NCBI RefSeq assembly: GCF_026626705.1
Contig: NZ_JAPNKC010000001.1
Location: 10,626,001-10,690,000, forward strand
From: Pyxidicoccus sp. MSG2
Lineage (GTDB): Bacteria; Myxococcota; Myxococcia; Myxococcales; Myxococcaceae
DNA: 64,000 nucleotides
Direction: 5' to 3'
Positions 36,701-43,940 of the stretch are shown here, piece after piece. A model generated the notes under the pieces. The model ran no database searches. It saw only the letters and a program-made list of their open reading frames with translations, and was not told the origin of the DNA. Numbering within the stretch: the first letter of the stretch is position 1; each line of letters begins with the position of its first letter. The translations under genes and the position numbers were made by a program.

Positions 36701-39035
36701 GACGGTGTCGAACTTCTTCGGGGGCTACATCAACCCCTGGCGCAAGCACCTGCGCGAGGGCAAGCCGCACCTGGAGCGGGCCTTTACCGGCGGCATGGAG
36801 TCGGGAGGCATCCTCTACGCGGGCTTCGCGACGATGCATGCCTCCGACCAGGGCTTCCTCGGGGGCGAGGAGCTGCACGGACTCCGCGAGCGCGCGAACC
36901 GGTTCGCCGACCTCCTGCAGCGGCTCAATCAGAAGGACACGAGCACCACCCTCCGGGGCTTCGAACGGACCTTCGCCCTGCTGTCGAGCGGCGTCGCGCC
37001 CGACGACGAGGAGCTCGATGCCGCCTCGCTGGAGAAGAAGCTCGCCCACTTTCCGATGAACGTGGCGACGCTCCTGCTCCTCGAGATGCAGGCCGCGTAC
37101 GTTCTCGGAGACCACGCGCAGGCGCTCGCGCTGGGGGCCAGGACGGAGCCGTTCGTCCCGATGCTCGTGTGCAACATGCGGCAGACGGACTACAGCTTCA
37201 TCCTCCCGCTCGCGGCGGCGGCCGCGTGGGCGTCCGCCACCCCCGAGGAGCAGGCGCGCTACCGGGGCGTCATCGACGCGCAGCTCAAGCGCCTGGAGCA
37301 GTGGGCGGCGAGCTGTCCGGAGAACTTCGAGCACCGCTGGCTGCTGGTGCGCGCGGAGGACGCCCGCATCTGTGGCCGGGAGCAGGAGGCGATGGAGCTG
37401 TATGACCAGGCCATCGAGTCCGCGACGCGCCATGACTTCACGAACATCCAGGCCATGGGCAACGAGCTGGCGGCGCGCTTCTACCTCGCGCGGGGCCGGC
37501 GCAAGCTCGCCCGCGCGTACCTGCTCGACGCGCGCTACGCCTACGTGCGCTGGGGCGCGGACGCGAAGGTCGCGAAGCTCGATGAGGAGTTCAAGGAGTT
37601 GCTGCCGCGGGATGGGACGGAGTTCCCCTCCGCGGGAGGCCCCACCAGCGCGTCGCTGGACCTGATGGCCATCATGAATGCCTCGCAGGCCATCTCGGGC
37701 GAGCTGGTGCTCGACGAGCTCGTGCGCACCCTGATGCGCATCCTCATCGAGAGCGCCGGGGCGCAGCGCGGCTTCCTCATCCTGTTCGGGGATTCGCCCC
37801 TCGTGGTCGAAGCGCCGAGCAGCGGGGGCCAGGTGCACATCCACACCACCTCGGTGGACGACCGCGACGACCTCTCCACCGCGGTGGTCCGCTACGTCGA
37901 GCGCACGGCCGCGCGGGTGGTGCTGGGCAACGCGGCTCAGGCGGTGCAGTTCCAGGCGGACCCGTACATCACGCGCGCGCGGCCCGTGTCCGTGCTGGGC
38001 ATGCCCATCCTCCGGCAGAAGAAGCTCGTGGGCGTCCTGTACCTGGAGAACAACCTGGCGGCGGAGGCCTTCACCCCCGAGCGGTGCAAGATGCTGGAGC
38101 TCCTCTCCGCGCAGGCCGCCATCTCCATCGAGAACGCGCGCCTCTACGACACGCTCGACAACCGTGTGAAGGAGCGCACGCGGGAATTGAGGGAGCGCCA
38201 CGACGAGCTGCTGCAGACGCTCAAGCGGCTCAAGGAGACGCAGCGCCAGCTCGTCACCCAGGAGAAGCTCGCGTCGCTGGGCGCGCTCACCGCGGGCATC
38301 GCGCATGAGCTCAAGAACCCGCTCAACTTCATCAACAACTTCGCGAAGCTGTCGGTGTCGGCGGCGGTGGACCTCGAGGAAGAGCTCCAGGAAGCCGGTG
38401 TGCCGACCGGCCGCGCGGTCCAGGAGATGCTCGGCACCCTCAAGCAGAACGCCGTCAAGATTCACGAGCACGGCCGGCGCGCCGACAAGATCATCAACGG
38501 GATGTTGCTGCACTCCCGCAGCGGCAGCAGCTCGCAGGTGGAGACGGACCTCAACGCCCTGCTGGCCGAGAGCGTCAACCTCGCGTACCACGCGGTGCGC
38601 GGCAAGGAGCCGGAGTTCCACCTGGAGCTCGAGACGGCCTACGACCCGACAGTCGGGCTGGTGATGCTGTCTGCGTCGGACGTGAGCCGGGTCTTCCTGA
38701 ACGTCATCGACAACGCGTGCTACGCCACGCGCGAGAAGCTGCGCCGCGGGGTGCAGGGCTTCGTTCCCAAGCTGAGCATCCGCACGAAGAACCTGGGGCA
38801 CTCCGTGGAGGTGCGCATCCAGGACAACGGCTCCGGCATTCCGCCGGAAGTCGTCGGCCGCATCTTCGACCCGTTCTTCACCACCAAGCCCGCGGGGGAC
38901 GGCACCGGCCTGGGGTTGTCCATCTGCTACGACATCATCCAGGCACACCTGGGTGAGATCGGCGTGGAGACCGTCCCCGGTGCCTCCACGGAGTTCGTCA
39001 TCACCTTCCCCCGAAGGCAGACGTCCCTGGTGTGA
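33732..39035 (+). CDS. Giant signalling protein: pseudokinase - AAA ATPase - GAF - histidine kinase
   Basis: 1767 residues. Residues 1-265 have a Ser/Thr-kinase fold, but the catalytic loop reads HKSIQPAHI instead of HRDxKPxN, DFG reads DFA, and the VAIK Lys position is LLRHF; this is probably a pseudokinase. An AAA-type ATPase follows with Walker A GYSGVGKSAL near 327 and Walker B LALFLDDLQWAD near 452, then a long helical-repeat region (about 650-1280), a GAF domain (about 1325-1475), and a histidine kinase: H-box AGIAHELKNPLNF near 1525, N-box near 1657 and G-box GDGTGLGLS near 1723. This domain set is widespread in myxobacteria and cyanobacteria. No receiver domain or cognate regulator is adjacent. 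It lies 187 bases upstream of the tail-like operon in the same orientation. Confidence 0.92.
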   Translation: MHVIPGFTVAEVLAEDSTVLLRAKRSDGQSVLLRHFAKEYPSPEELARLGYGNELTSGLQLPGVVKSLGLTREGGRYVLVLEDSGGSPLTSLLAEGPMEPLEAIGIITQISRTLGELHRNRVIHKSIQPAHILYNRRTGEAKLTHFDFASRLDRETQVLRSIHRLEGHLAYISPEQTGRMNRAVDYRSDLYSLGVTLYQLLTGRPPFEATDPVSLVHGHIAVEPTPPHALRPQVPPALSDIVLKLLAKRAEDRYQSAYGLTEDLKECADRLRVEDSLDGFVPGRHDVSATFRIPEKLYGRDAEKAVLIGAFERASHGAATIVLVSGYSGVGKSALVSEIHKPIVARRGYYSSGKFDKHRNEPYGAFIQAFRELIRQILGEDARTVDRWRDRIREALGPNGRVVTDVVPEVALIVGPQPPVPDLGPSEAENRFNIVFQQFVRVFAREEHPLALFLDDLQWADSASLSLLSRLLHDTGSRNLFFVGAYRDNEVFESHPLMVVLDGLRKRGSVGGEIALKPLGLEHVRQLIVDTLGGDGEPQVDELAALVFNKTEGNPFFVNQFLTSLHARELVTFESETGRWRWSLERIRKEGITDNVAVLMAEKIRALAEPSQRVVELAACIGSTFALDTLATVSRLPAQVVAAELWPALEQGLLVPIGDAYKYVAPLRDDAHGPATGRAAVYSFLHDRVQEAAYSLIDPSARKAVHLRVGRLLMEHTPKEELDKRVFEIVDHLLVASELLETREERLQVAQLGLLAGTRARASAAYASGLRYLEASIGLLPEDGWERERELVHSLHRQRAECFYLLGQFDAAEADFERLLAHARTQLQKSELHSLRAALLISRGAFMAAAQAGREALLAAGIEIPTSGYEAAFVAELGVVGGLLQAKLAGRPVSSVQDFEEAREPEHRARILLVSRATMYAGDNLALYGLLAAIVVRLSLEHGNAAGSSIGYATYGMLHGGMTGDQATAYELGRVALVLAERFDEASTRATVSNFFGGYINPWRKHLREGKPHLERAFTGGMESGGILYAGFATMHASDQGFLGGEELHGLRERANRFADLLQRLNQKDTSTTLRGFERTFALLSSGVAPDDEELDAASLEKKLAHFPMNVATLLLLEMQAAYVLGDHAQALALGARTEPFVPMLVCNMRQTDYSFILPLAAAAAWASATPEEQARYRGVIDAQLKRLEQWAASCPENFEHRWLLVRAEDARICGREQEAMELYDQAIESATRHDFTNIQAMGNELAARFYLARGRRKLARAYLLDARYAYVRWGADAKVAKLDEEFKELLPRDGTEFPSAGGPTSASLDLMAIMNASQAISGELVLDELVRTLMRILIESAGAQRGFLILFGDSPLVVEAPSSGGQVHIHTTSVDDRDDLSTAVVRYVERTAARVVLGNAAQAVQFQADPYITRARPVSVLGMPILRQKKLVGVLYLENNLAAEAFTPERCKMLELLSAQAAISIENARLYDTLDNRVKERTRELRERHDELLQTLKRLKETQRQLVTQEKLASLGALTAGIAHELKNPLNFINNFAKLSVSAAVDLEEELQEAGVPTGRAVQEMLGTLKQNAVKIHEHGRRADKIINGMLLHSRSGSSSQVETDLNALLAESVNLAYHAVRGKEPEFHLELETAYDPTVGLVMLSASDVSRVFLNVIDNACYATREKLRRGVQGFVPKLSIRTKNLGHSVEVRIQDNGSGIPPEVVGRIFDPFFTTKPAGDGTGLGLSICYDIIQAHLGEIGVETVPGASTEFVITFPRRQTSLV

Positions 39036-39091
39036 TGCGGGCCCACCACGCCGCCGACGCGGTGCGCCGCAAAGAATTGCAACTGATCCCT

Positions 39092-39121
39092 TTGCCTGTG
39101 CTCGGACAGTCGCTCTAGATT
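39092..39121 (+). promoter_or_regulatory. Candidate promoter of the tail-like operon
   Basis: TTGCCT at 39092-39097 and TAGATT at 39116-39121 are separated by 18 bases and each matches 4 of 6 positions of the housekeeping consensus. They lie in the only AT-richer part of the 187-base gap before the sheath gene. The -10-like element overlaps the palindrome at 39118-39136. Suggestive only. Confidence 0.3.
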
Positions 39122-39136
39122 CACGTTGCGTGAATC
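39118..39136. promoter_or_regulatory. Perfect 19-bp palindrome upstream of the sheath gene (operator candidate)
   Basis: GATTCACG-TTG-CGTGAATC: exact 8-base arms and a 3-base centre, 87 bases upstream of the first ATG of the operon. Size and symmetry fit a dimeric repressor or activator site. No regulator gene is adjacent other than the large histidine kinase. Confidence 0.5.
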
Positions 39137-39222
39137 CTGCCAGCCCCGCTCCGCGCTGCTGATTGGCGAGGAGCGGGGGGCCGCAGGGGGGGTAGGGCGC
39201 CGCAACCGAACAGGAGGCAGGG

Positions 39223-41156
39223 ATGCCCGAAATGATCATTCCGGGGACCTATATCGACGTACGTGCCGAGGGATTGATATCCGCCGGCCGCATCGCCACC
39301 GGCATCGTCGGCGTCGTGGGGACGGCCAGCGCCGGTCCCGTGGGCGTCCCGGTCACCCTCTCGGGCTTCGCCAATGCCCGCGAGGTCTTCGGCCTCCCGG
39401 ACGACTTCGACAAGCCGGTGGATGGGGCGAACCCCCTCTCACTCACCCGCGCGCTGCAGCACATCTACGCGAACGGGGCCTCCACCGTCATCGGCGTGCG
39501 GGTGGCGAAGAGCACCTCCAAGGCCGCGAGCTTCGCGGTGAGGGACGGCGCGGACCACACGGTGGCCGTGCTGACCGCCCTGTCGCCGGGCACGTGGGGC
39601 AATGAGATCCACGTCGACGTCTCCGAGTCCAAGGCCCCGTGCCGCATCGTCGGGGAGAAGCAGACGTCCTCCTTCGCGGCGCTCCGCTACCACACGGTGA
39701 AGCCCAGCCCGGAGAACCGCCTCCAGGTGACGCGAGGAGACACCCGGCGCGTCGACACCTTCGACATCGTCTACCGGTTCATCGCCCGGACGAGGAGGTC
39801 GTCGCCAACGTGTCGAATGCCTTCCTCCTCGCCAACCCGAAGGTCGCCAACGTGCCGGCGGTCAACGAGTTCAAGGTGGTGGACGCGTCCGGGAACACGG
39901 TGCGGACGTACGGCTCGGGCGCCATCCTCTACGGCGCCGGGGCTCCGCCCGCTTCGGGCGAGGTTCGCGTCAACACCTCCACCGGTGAGCTCACCTTCGA
40001 GGCCGCGCAGGTGCCGGCAGCAGGCCAGAAGGTCATCGCCACGTACGGCGTCGAGCATGCCGCGCCGCAGCCCGGCGAGGTGCTCATCACCGTGTGGAAC
40101 GGCGACCTGGACTTCCACTCCGGGGATGCGCCCAAATCCGCCAACGGGGACGTGCTCACCGCCAGCTACCTGGTGGAGGCGGAGGATGCCGTCCTCGTGA
40201 CGCTGGTGGCCGGCACGTCCAAGGAAGCCTACGTCGTCTGTGACGGCAGCCTCCTGGCGCAGCAGGTCGCCACGTCCGCGCTGGTGCGAGGCACCGCCGA
40301 TGGCACCTACGGCGGCAACAAGCCCGCCACGGACGTGAGCGCGTGGTTCGGTACCGGGACGAACACCCGGGGCGCCAACGGCGCGGACGCCGGTGAGGAC
40401 GAGTACCGGGCTGGCCTCGAGGCCATCTCCAACATGCTCGTCAACATCGTGGTGCTCGCGGGCCAGGATGCCGAGGAGATGGGCTCGGTCCTGGTGGGCC
40501 ACCTCAGGGAGACGGCGGAGACCGACCACGAGCGCATCGGCGTCATCGGCGCCAGGGGCAGCACGGTGGCGGAGTTCCTGGGCCACTCGATGGCCGAGGA
40601 CCGGGTCATCCTCGTTGCTCCGGGCATGCGCTACCCGGATGGCAAGACGCTGCCCGCCGCCTACACGGCCGCGGCCGTGGCGGGGCTCGTGTCGTCCCTG
40701 TCCGTGCAGACCAGCCTGACGAACAAGAGCGTGAACATCCCGGGCCTGGCCGTGGACGTGAATCGCGGGCAACAGGAACAGCTCATCAAGCAGAACGTGC
40801 TGACCGTGGTCCGCAAGGAAGGGCTGCGGGTGCTCAAGGGGTTGACCACGCAGGGCGAGGGACAGCCGTTCTCCTCCATCCCCATCCGTCGCATCGTCGA
40901 CTACGCGAAGTACGGCGTCCGCTCGGCCTCCAACCCGTACATCGGCAAGCTCAACAACTCGCGGGTGCGGTCGGCGCTCAGGGCCACGCTCGATGCCTTC
41001 CTCACCCGCATGGTGGAAGACGAGGCGCTCACCGGCTACGAGCTCGAGGTCACCGCCACCCGCGCCCAGGAGATCGCCGGAGAGGTCAGCGTCACCATGA
41101 CCATCCAGCCGACCTTCAGCATCGACTTCATCCGCGTGACCATGACGCTGAAGTAA
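39223..41156 (+). CDS. Contractile tail sheath protein, interrupted by a one-base frameshift
   Basis: An AGGAGG 5 nt before ATG 39223 starts a protein whose first 188 residues (PGTYIDVRAEG, then LSGFANAREVFG) are tail-sheath N-terminus. The reading then leaves frame: the remainder, 450 residues from DEEVVANVSNAF to FSIDFIRVTMTLK, continues in another frame to 41156 and has the conserved sheath core and C-terminus (RRIVDYAKYGVRSASNPYIG). Adding one C to the CCC run at 39785-39787 (reading IAPDEEVV) restores one frame of about 644 residues. Sheath subunits form the contracting outer tube of myovirus tails, R-type pyocins and eCIS. Whether the lesion is real or a sequencing error cannot be told here. 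Confidence 0.88.
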
Positions 41157-41168
41157 GCGAGGACACCC

Positions 41169-41669
41169 ATGCCCAATGACGTGTTTCGTGCCACTGACGC
41201 GGTCCTGGTGCTCGGCGTGGAGGACACCTCGACTCCCGAGGGTGAGGTCGCCGAGGCGCTGGTCTCCGAATACGACCTCAGCAACGTGGTGGGGCGTCTG
41301 ACGAACGTCTCCATCAGCGTCACCAGCAACGTGCGCCCCTTCTTCGAGATTGGCCGCCGCTATCCCACGCACCTGCGGCCCGGCATCGTCCAGGTGTCCG
41401 GCACCGCCGAGCGCGGCCACGTGAACGGCGCGCTGCTCCGGCTCCTGCTCGGAGACGGCGCGGCGAGCCCGCCCTCGTCGCCGAACTTCGTGCAGCCCTC
41501 GTTCAACATCATCTCCACGCTCAAGGACCCGGCCCGGCCCACCCAGCAGTCCCGGGTGACCATCTTCGGGGTGAGGTTCGACAGCTGGAACTACGCCATC
41601 CCCAGTGACTCCTTCGTGATGGAGAAGGTGACGTTCCAGGCCCTGCGCGTGGCCTTCGAGGAAAGCTAG
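41169..41669 (+). CDS. Tail tube protein
   Basis: 166 residues, starting 12 nt after the sheath stop with an AGGACACC leader. It has the beta-rich composition and length of phage tail-tube/Hcp-fold proteins (SEYDLSNVVGRLTNVSISVT, then RPGIVQVSGTAERGHVNGAL and a C-terminal VTIFGVRFDSWNYAI). Position directly after the sheath is the conserved place of the tube gene (FI-FII order of P2). The tube is the rigid inner cylinder pushed through the target envelope when the sheath contracts. There is only one tube gene in the window, unlike eCIS, which usually have two or three. Confidence 0.75.
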   Translation: MPNDVFRATDAVLVLGVEDTSTPEGEVAEALVSEYDLSNVVGRLTNVSISVTSNVRPFFEIGRRYPTHLRPGIVQVSGTAERGHVNGALLRLLLGDGAASPPSSPNFVQPSFNIISTLKDPARPTQQSRVTIFGVRFDSWNYAIPSDSFVMEKVTFQALRVAFEES

Positions 41670-41686
41670 CGCTCTTCGCGGGAGAG

Positions 41687-42268
41687 GTGACGGGAGTGAG
41701 AAACCCGATGCATGCAACCCCGGGGGAGAGCCCTGGTGGGAACGGGGCCTCGGCGGACGGAGGGCTGCTGTCCGCCCATGACCTGCTGGCGGGCAGCGCG
41801 CTCGTCCATGAGGTGGCGGTGCCCGCCCAGGTGCTGAGGCCGGGGAGCACCGTGGAGCCGGGCAGGGCGGGCGGGCACGTGAAGCTGCGGCCCCTGCGCA
41901 TCGCCACGCTGGCCCTCATCCTGAAGGCGTCGCGCGAGGAGCCCTCCCTGGTGCCCCTCCTGATGGTCAAGGAGTCGCTGGTGGAGCCCGCGCTCCAACT
42001 GGAGCAGATCCGCCAGTTGCACGCGGGGCTCGTGCACTTCCTGGTGGCGCGCATCAACCTCATCTCGGGCCTGGACACGGACGGGGACGGGGCGCAGAGC
42101 GTCGCCTCTTCTCCGCTCGGACAGTCACACCTCCTGCTGGCGAAGCACTTCGGGTGGACGCCCCAGCAGGTCGCGGAACTGACACCGGGGCAGGTGGCGG
42201 TGTACCTCGCCGGCATCGAGCGGTTGCTCGCGCTGGATGCGGCCCGGGAGCGGGGAGGCCGGGAGTGA
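41687..42268 (+). CDS. Tail assembly chaperone-like protein
   Basis: 193 residues; start uncertain between GTG 41687 and ATG 41708. The N-terminal 40 residues are low-complexity Gly/Ala. The C-terminal LLLAKHFGWTPQQVAELTPGQ resembles the WT/xxV-L motif of short tail assembly chaperones (gpE/gpE'-like) that bind the tape measure protein and guide tube polymerisation. The position between tube and tape measure fits. No -1 frameshifted second product was identified. The stop overlaps the next GTG by 4 nt. Confidence 0.45.
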   Translation: MTGVRNPMHATPGESPGGNGASADGGLLSAHDLLAGSALVHEVAVPAQVLRPGSTVEPGRAGGHVKLRPLRIATLALILKASREEPSLVPLLMVKESLVEPALQLEQIRQLHAGLVHFLVARINLISGLDTDGDGAQSVASSPLGQSHLLLAKHFGWTPQQVAELTPGQVAVYLAGIERLLALDAARERGGRE

Positions 42269-43329
42269 GTCTGGAGCGGCAGACGGAGAAGGTCCTCCGG
42301 GTGGCGGAAGCGCTGTTCCGCCAGCCCCTCGTGTCCGCGTTTCCCCTGCCAGGGGAGCTCGCCGACGGGGACCTCCACGCGCGGCTGGAGCGCGTCCTGT
42401 CGCGGGCGCTTCAGGGCGGCGCGGCCCCTGCCGAAGCTTCGCCTCCCTCCGAGCCGGTACGCCAGCGACTGAGCGCGCCCGACGCACGTCCCGACCTCCG
42501 GGGAACCGCGGGCGCGTTCCCTCGGGCTCGATCCGCGGTGCCGCTCGCGGCTTCCTCCGGGTTCAACGAAGCGGCGACGCTCCAACTGCCGGAGCCCGCG
42601 GGCATGGCGGCCCACGCAACGCACGTGGGAGCGTCGTCGTGGTCTCCTGGCGAGGGGAGCGGCCTTCCACGAGGGAATGCGGCACTCCAAGGGTCGCTGG
42701 AGTCCGACGTCCGAGCGCGTGCTCCCGCACCGTCCACGAACTTCCCGGAGCGAGGGACGGTGGCTGGAAGCCTCGGCTTCCCCTCCGTGCCGATGCACCG
42801 CACGCCCGCTCCGACAGTTGACGCGCTGGTGGAGCAGGCGCGTCCGTTCACGCTCACTCCTGTCGTGTCGGCGGAGCGTGCCGCTCAGGCTCCCGTCGCA
42901 TCCGCGATGCCTTCCCCGCGCTCGCTGCTCACGGAGCGCGCCGTCTTCGAGGAGGGCCCACGGCCCGTGAGTGGCGAAGGGGCTTCGGGCTCGCGGTCCG
43001 TCCGCATGGTCTCGTCGCCGGCCGAGCTGGCGGCGCTGCTGCGCTCTCACGTCGATGCTCCCGAAGCCCTTCCTCCGAGGCCGCCTGGCCGCGACGCGGC
43101 TCCAGAGGCAGCGGTCGTCGCGGGCCCCGGTCCTGCCCGCGCGAGCCCCGGCGTGCACGTCCCCGAGCCGGTCTCCCTGCCGGAGGTGTCCTTCACGGGG
43201 CCGGCTCGTGAAGGAGGGGCGGGCGGTGCGGCGGAGGAGCTGCTGTTGGACAAGCTGCTCGACAGGTTCCAGGACCGGCTGAGGGAGGAGTCGATCCGGC
43301 GCTTCGGGCTCAGCGGTGGGGATCTCTGA
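42265..43329 (+). CDS. Pro/Ala-rich tail-locus protein of unknown function
   Basis: 354 residues starting at GTG 42265, coupled to the previous stop (GTGA). I recognise no family. The N-terminal 60 residues (SLERQTEKVLRVAEALFRQP) and the last 35 (ELLLDKLLDRFQDRLREESI) are predicted helical and probably structured. Between them lies about 240 residues of Pro, Ala, Ser and Arg-rich sequence without pattern, probably disordered. Two helical ends joined by a disordered stretch suggest a connector or scaffold in tail assembly. The stop overlaps the next ATG by one base. Confidence 0.7.
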   Translation: MSLERQTEKVLRVAEALFRQPLVSAFPLPGELADGDLHARLERVLSRALQGGAAPAEASPPSEPVRQRLSAPDARPDLRGTAGAFPRARSAVPLAASSGFNEAATLQLPEPAGMAAHATHVGASSWSPGEGSGLPRGNAALQGSLESDVRARAPAPSTNFPERGTVAGSLGFPSVPMHRTPAPTVDALVEQARPFTLTPVVSAERAAQAPVASAMPSPRSLLTERAVFEEGPRPVSGEGASGSRSVRMVSSPAELAALLRSHVDAPEALPPRPPGRDAAPEAAVVAGPGPARASPGVHVPEPVSLPEVSFTGPAREGGAGGAAEELLLDKLLDRFQDRLREESIRRFGLSGGDL

Positions 43330-43925
43330 TGGCGCTCGAACTGGCGGGCATTCCCCTGGACAAGCTCATCAGGGTGGAGGTGCGCGAGCGGGCCCGCTTC
43401 GTGCGCCATTCCGTGCCTGGCCTCAGCGGCGAGCTGACCCAGGACCTCGGGCGGCCCGGCGTGGCCGTGGCCTTCCAGGGCATCTTCCTGGGCGCGGAGG
43501 CCGCCGACAGGCTCAAGGAGCTGCGGGACAAGTACCTCGCCCGCGAGCCGGTGGACTTCCTGTGCGAGGCCGTTGGCGAGGGGTACTTCACCCAGGTCGT
43601 CATCGACACTTTACAGGTGGTGCAGCGGGCGGGCTTCGTCGACCAGTTCGACTACGTCTGCGAGGTGGCGGAGTACGTGCCTCCACCGCCGCCCGCGGTC
43701 GCCAATCCCCTCGGGGACCTCGACGCCAGCATCCTCGATGAAGCCGCCGGGATGATGGACGACGTCCAGAACGCCATCGGCCAGGTCGCAGACCTGGCGA
43801 ACCTCCTCGCCGGAGCCTCCGACTACGGCAACCCCACCACGCGGCTGCCGGGGATGCTCACGTCCTTCACCGAAGCGGCAGGCCCCGCCACCACGACGCT
43901 GAGCTCCATTGCAGGGCTTCTCTGA
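43329..43925 (+). CDS. Baseplate/tail-terminus protein, possibly gpU- or DNA-circularisation-like
   Basis: 198 residues. The core ELTQDLGRPGVAVAFQGIFL followed by RLKELRDKYLAREPVDFLCE, then FTQVVIDTLQVVQRAGFVDQ and FDYVCEVAEYVPP, is the pattern of small phage tail proteins that contain a beta-barrel and make contacts between tube and baseplate (P2 gpU or the N-terminal part of Mu-type circularisation proteins). The C-terminal 60 residues are an extra helical part. One-base overlap with the preceding gene. Family call is tentative; membership in the tail operon is firm. Confidence 0.5.
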   Translation: MALELAGIPLDKLIRVEVRERARFVRHSVPGLSGELTQDLGRPGVAVAFQGIFLGAEAADRLKELRDKYLAREPVDFLCEAVGEGYFTQVVIDTLQVVQRAGFVDQFDYVCEVAEYVPPPPPAVANPLGDLDASILDEAAGMMDDVQNAIGQVADLANLLAGASDYGNPTTRLPGMLTSFTEAAGPATTTLSSIAGLL

Positions 43926-43940
43926 GAGGGAGTCCCCGGG

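Noticed and set aside
35121..39239. 1372-codon minus-strand open frame opposite the giant kinase
   Set aside because: Pure antisense of motif-rich coding sequence, dominated by His, Arg, Leu and Glu; no domain recognisable.
39785..39787. Programmed ribosomal frameshift in the sheath gene
   Set aside because: The site lacks a slippery heptamer and no strong downstream stem was noticed; loss of one C in a run is simpler.
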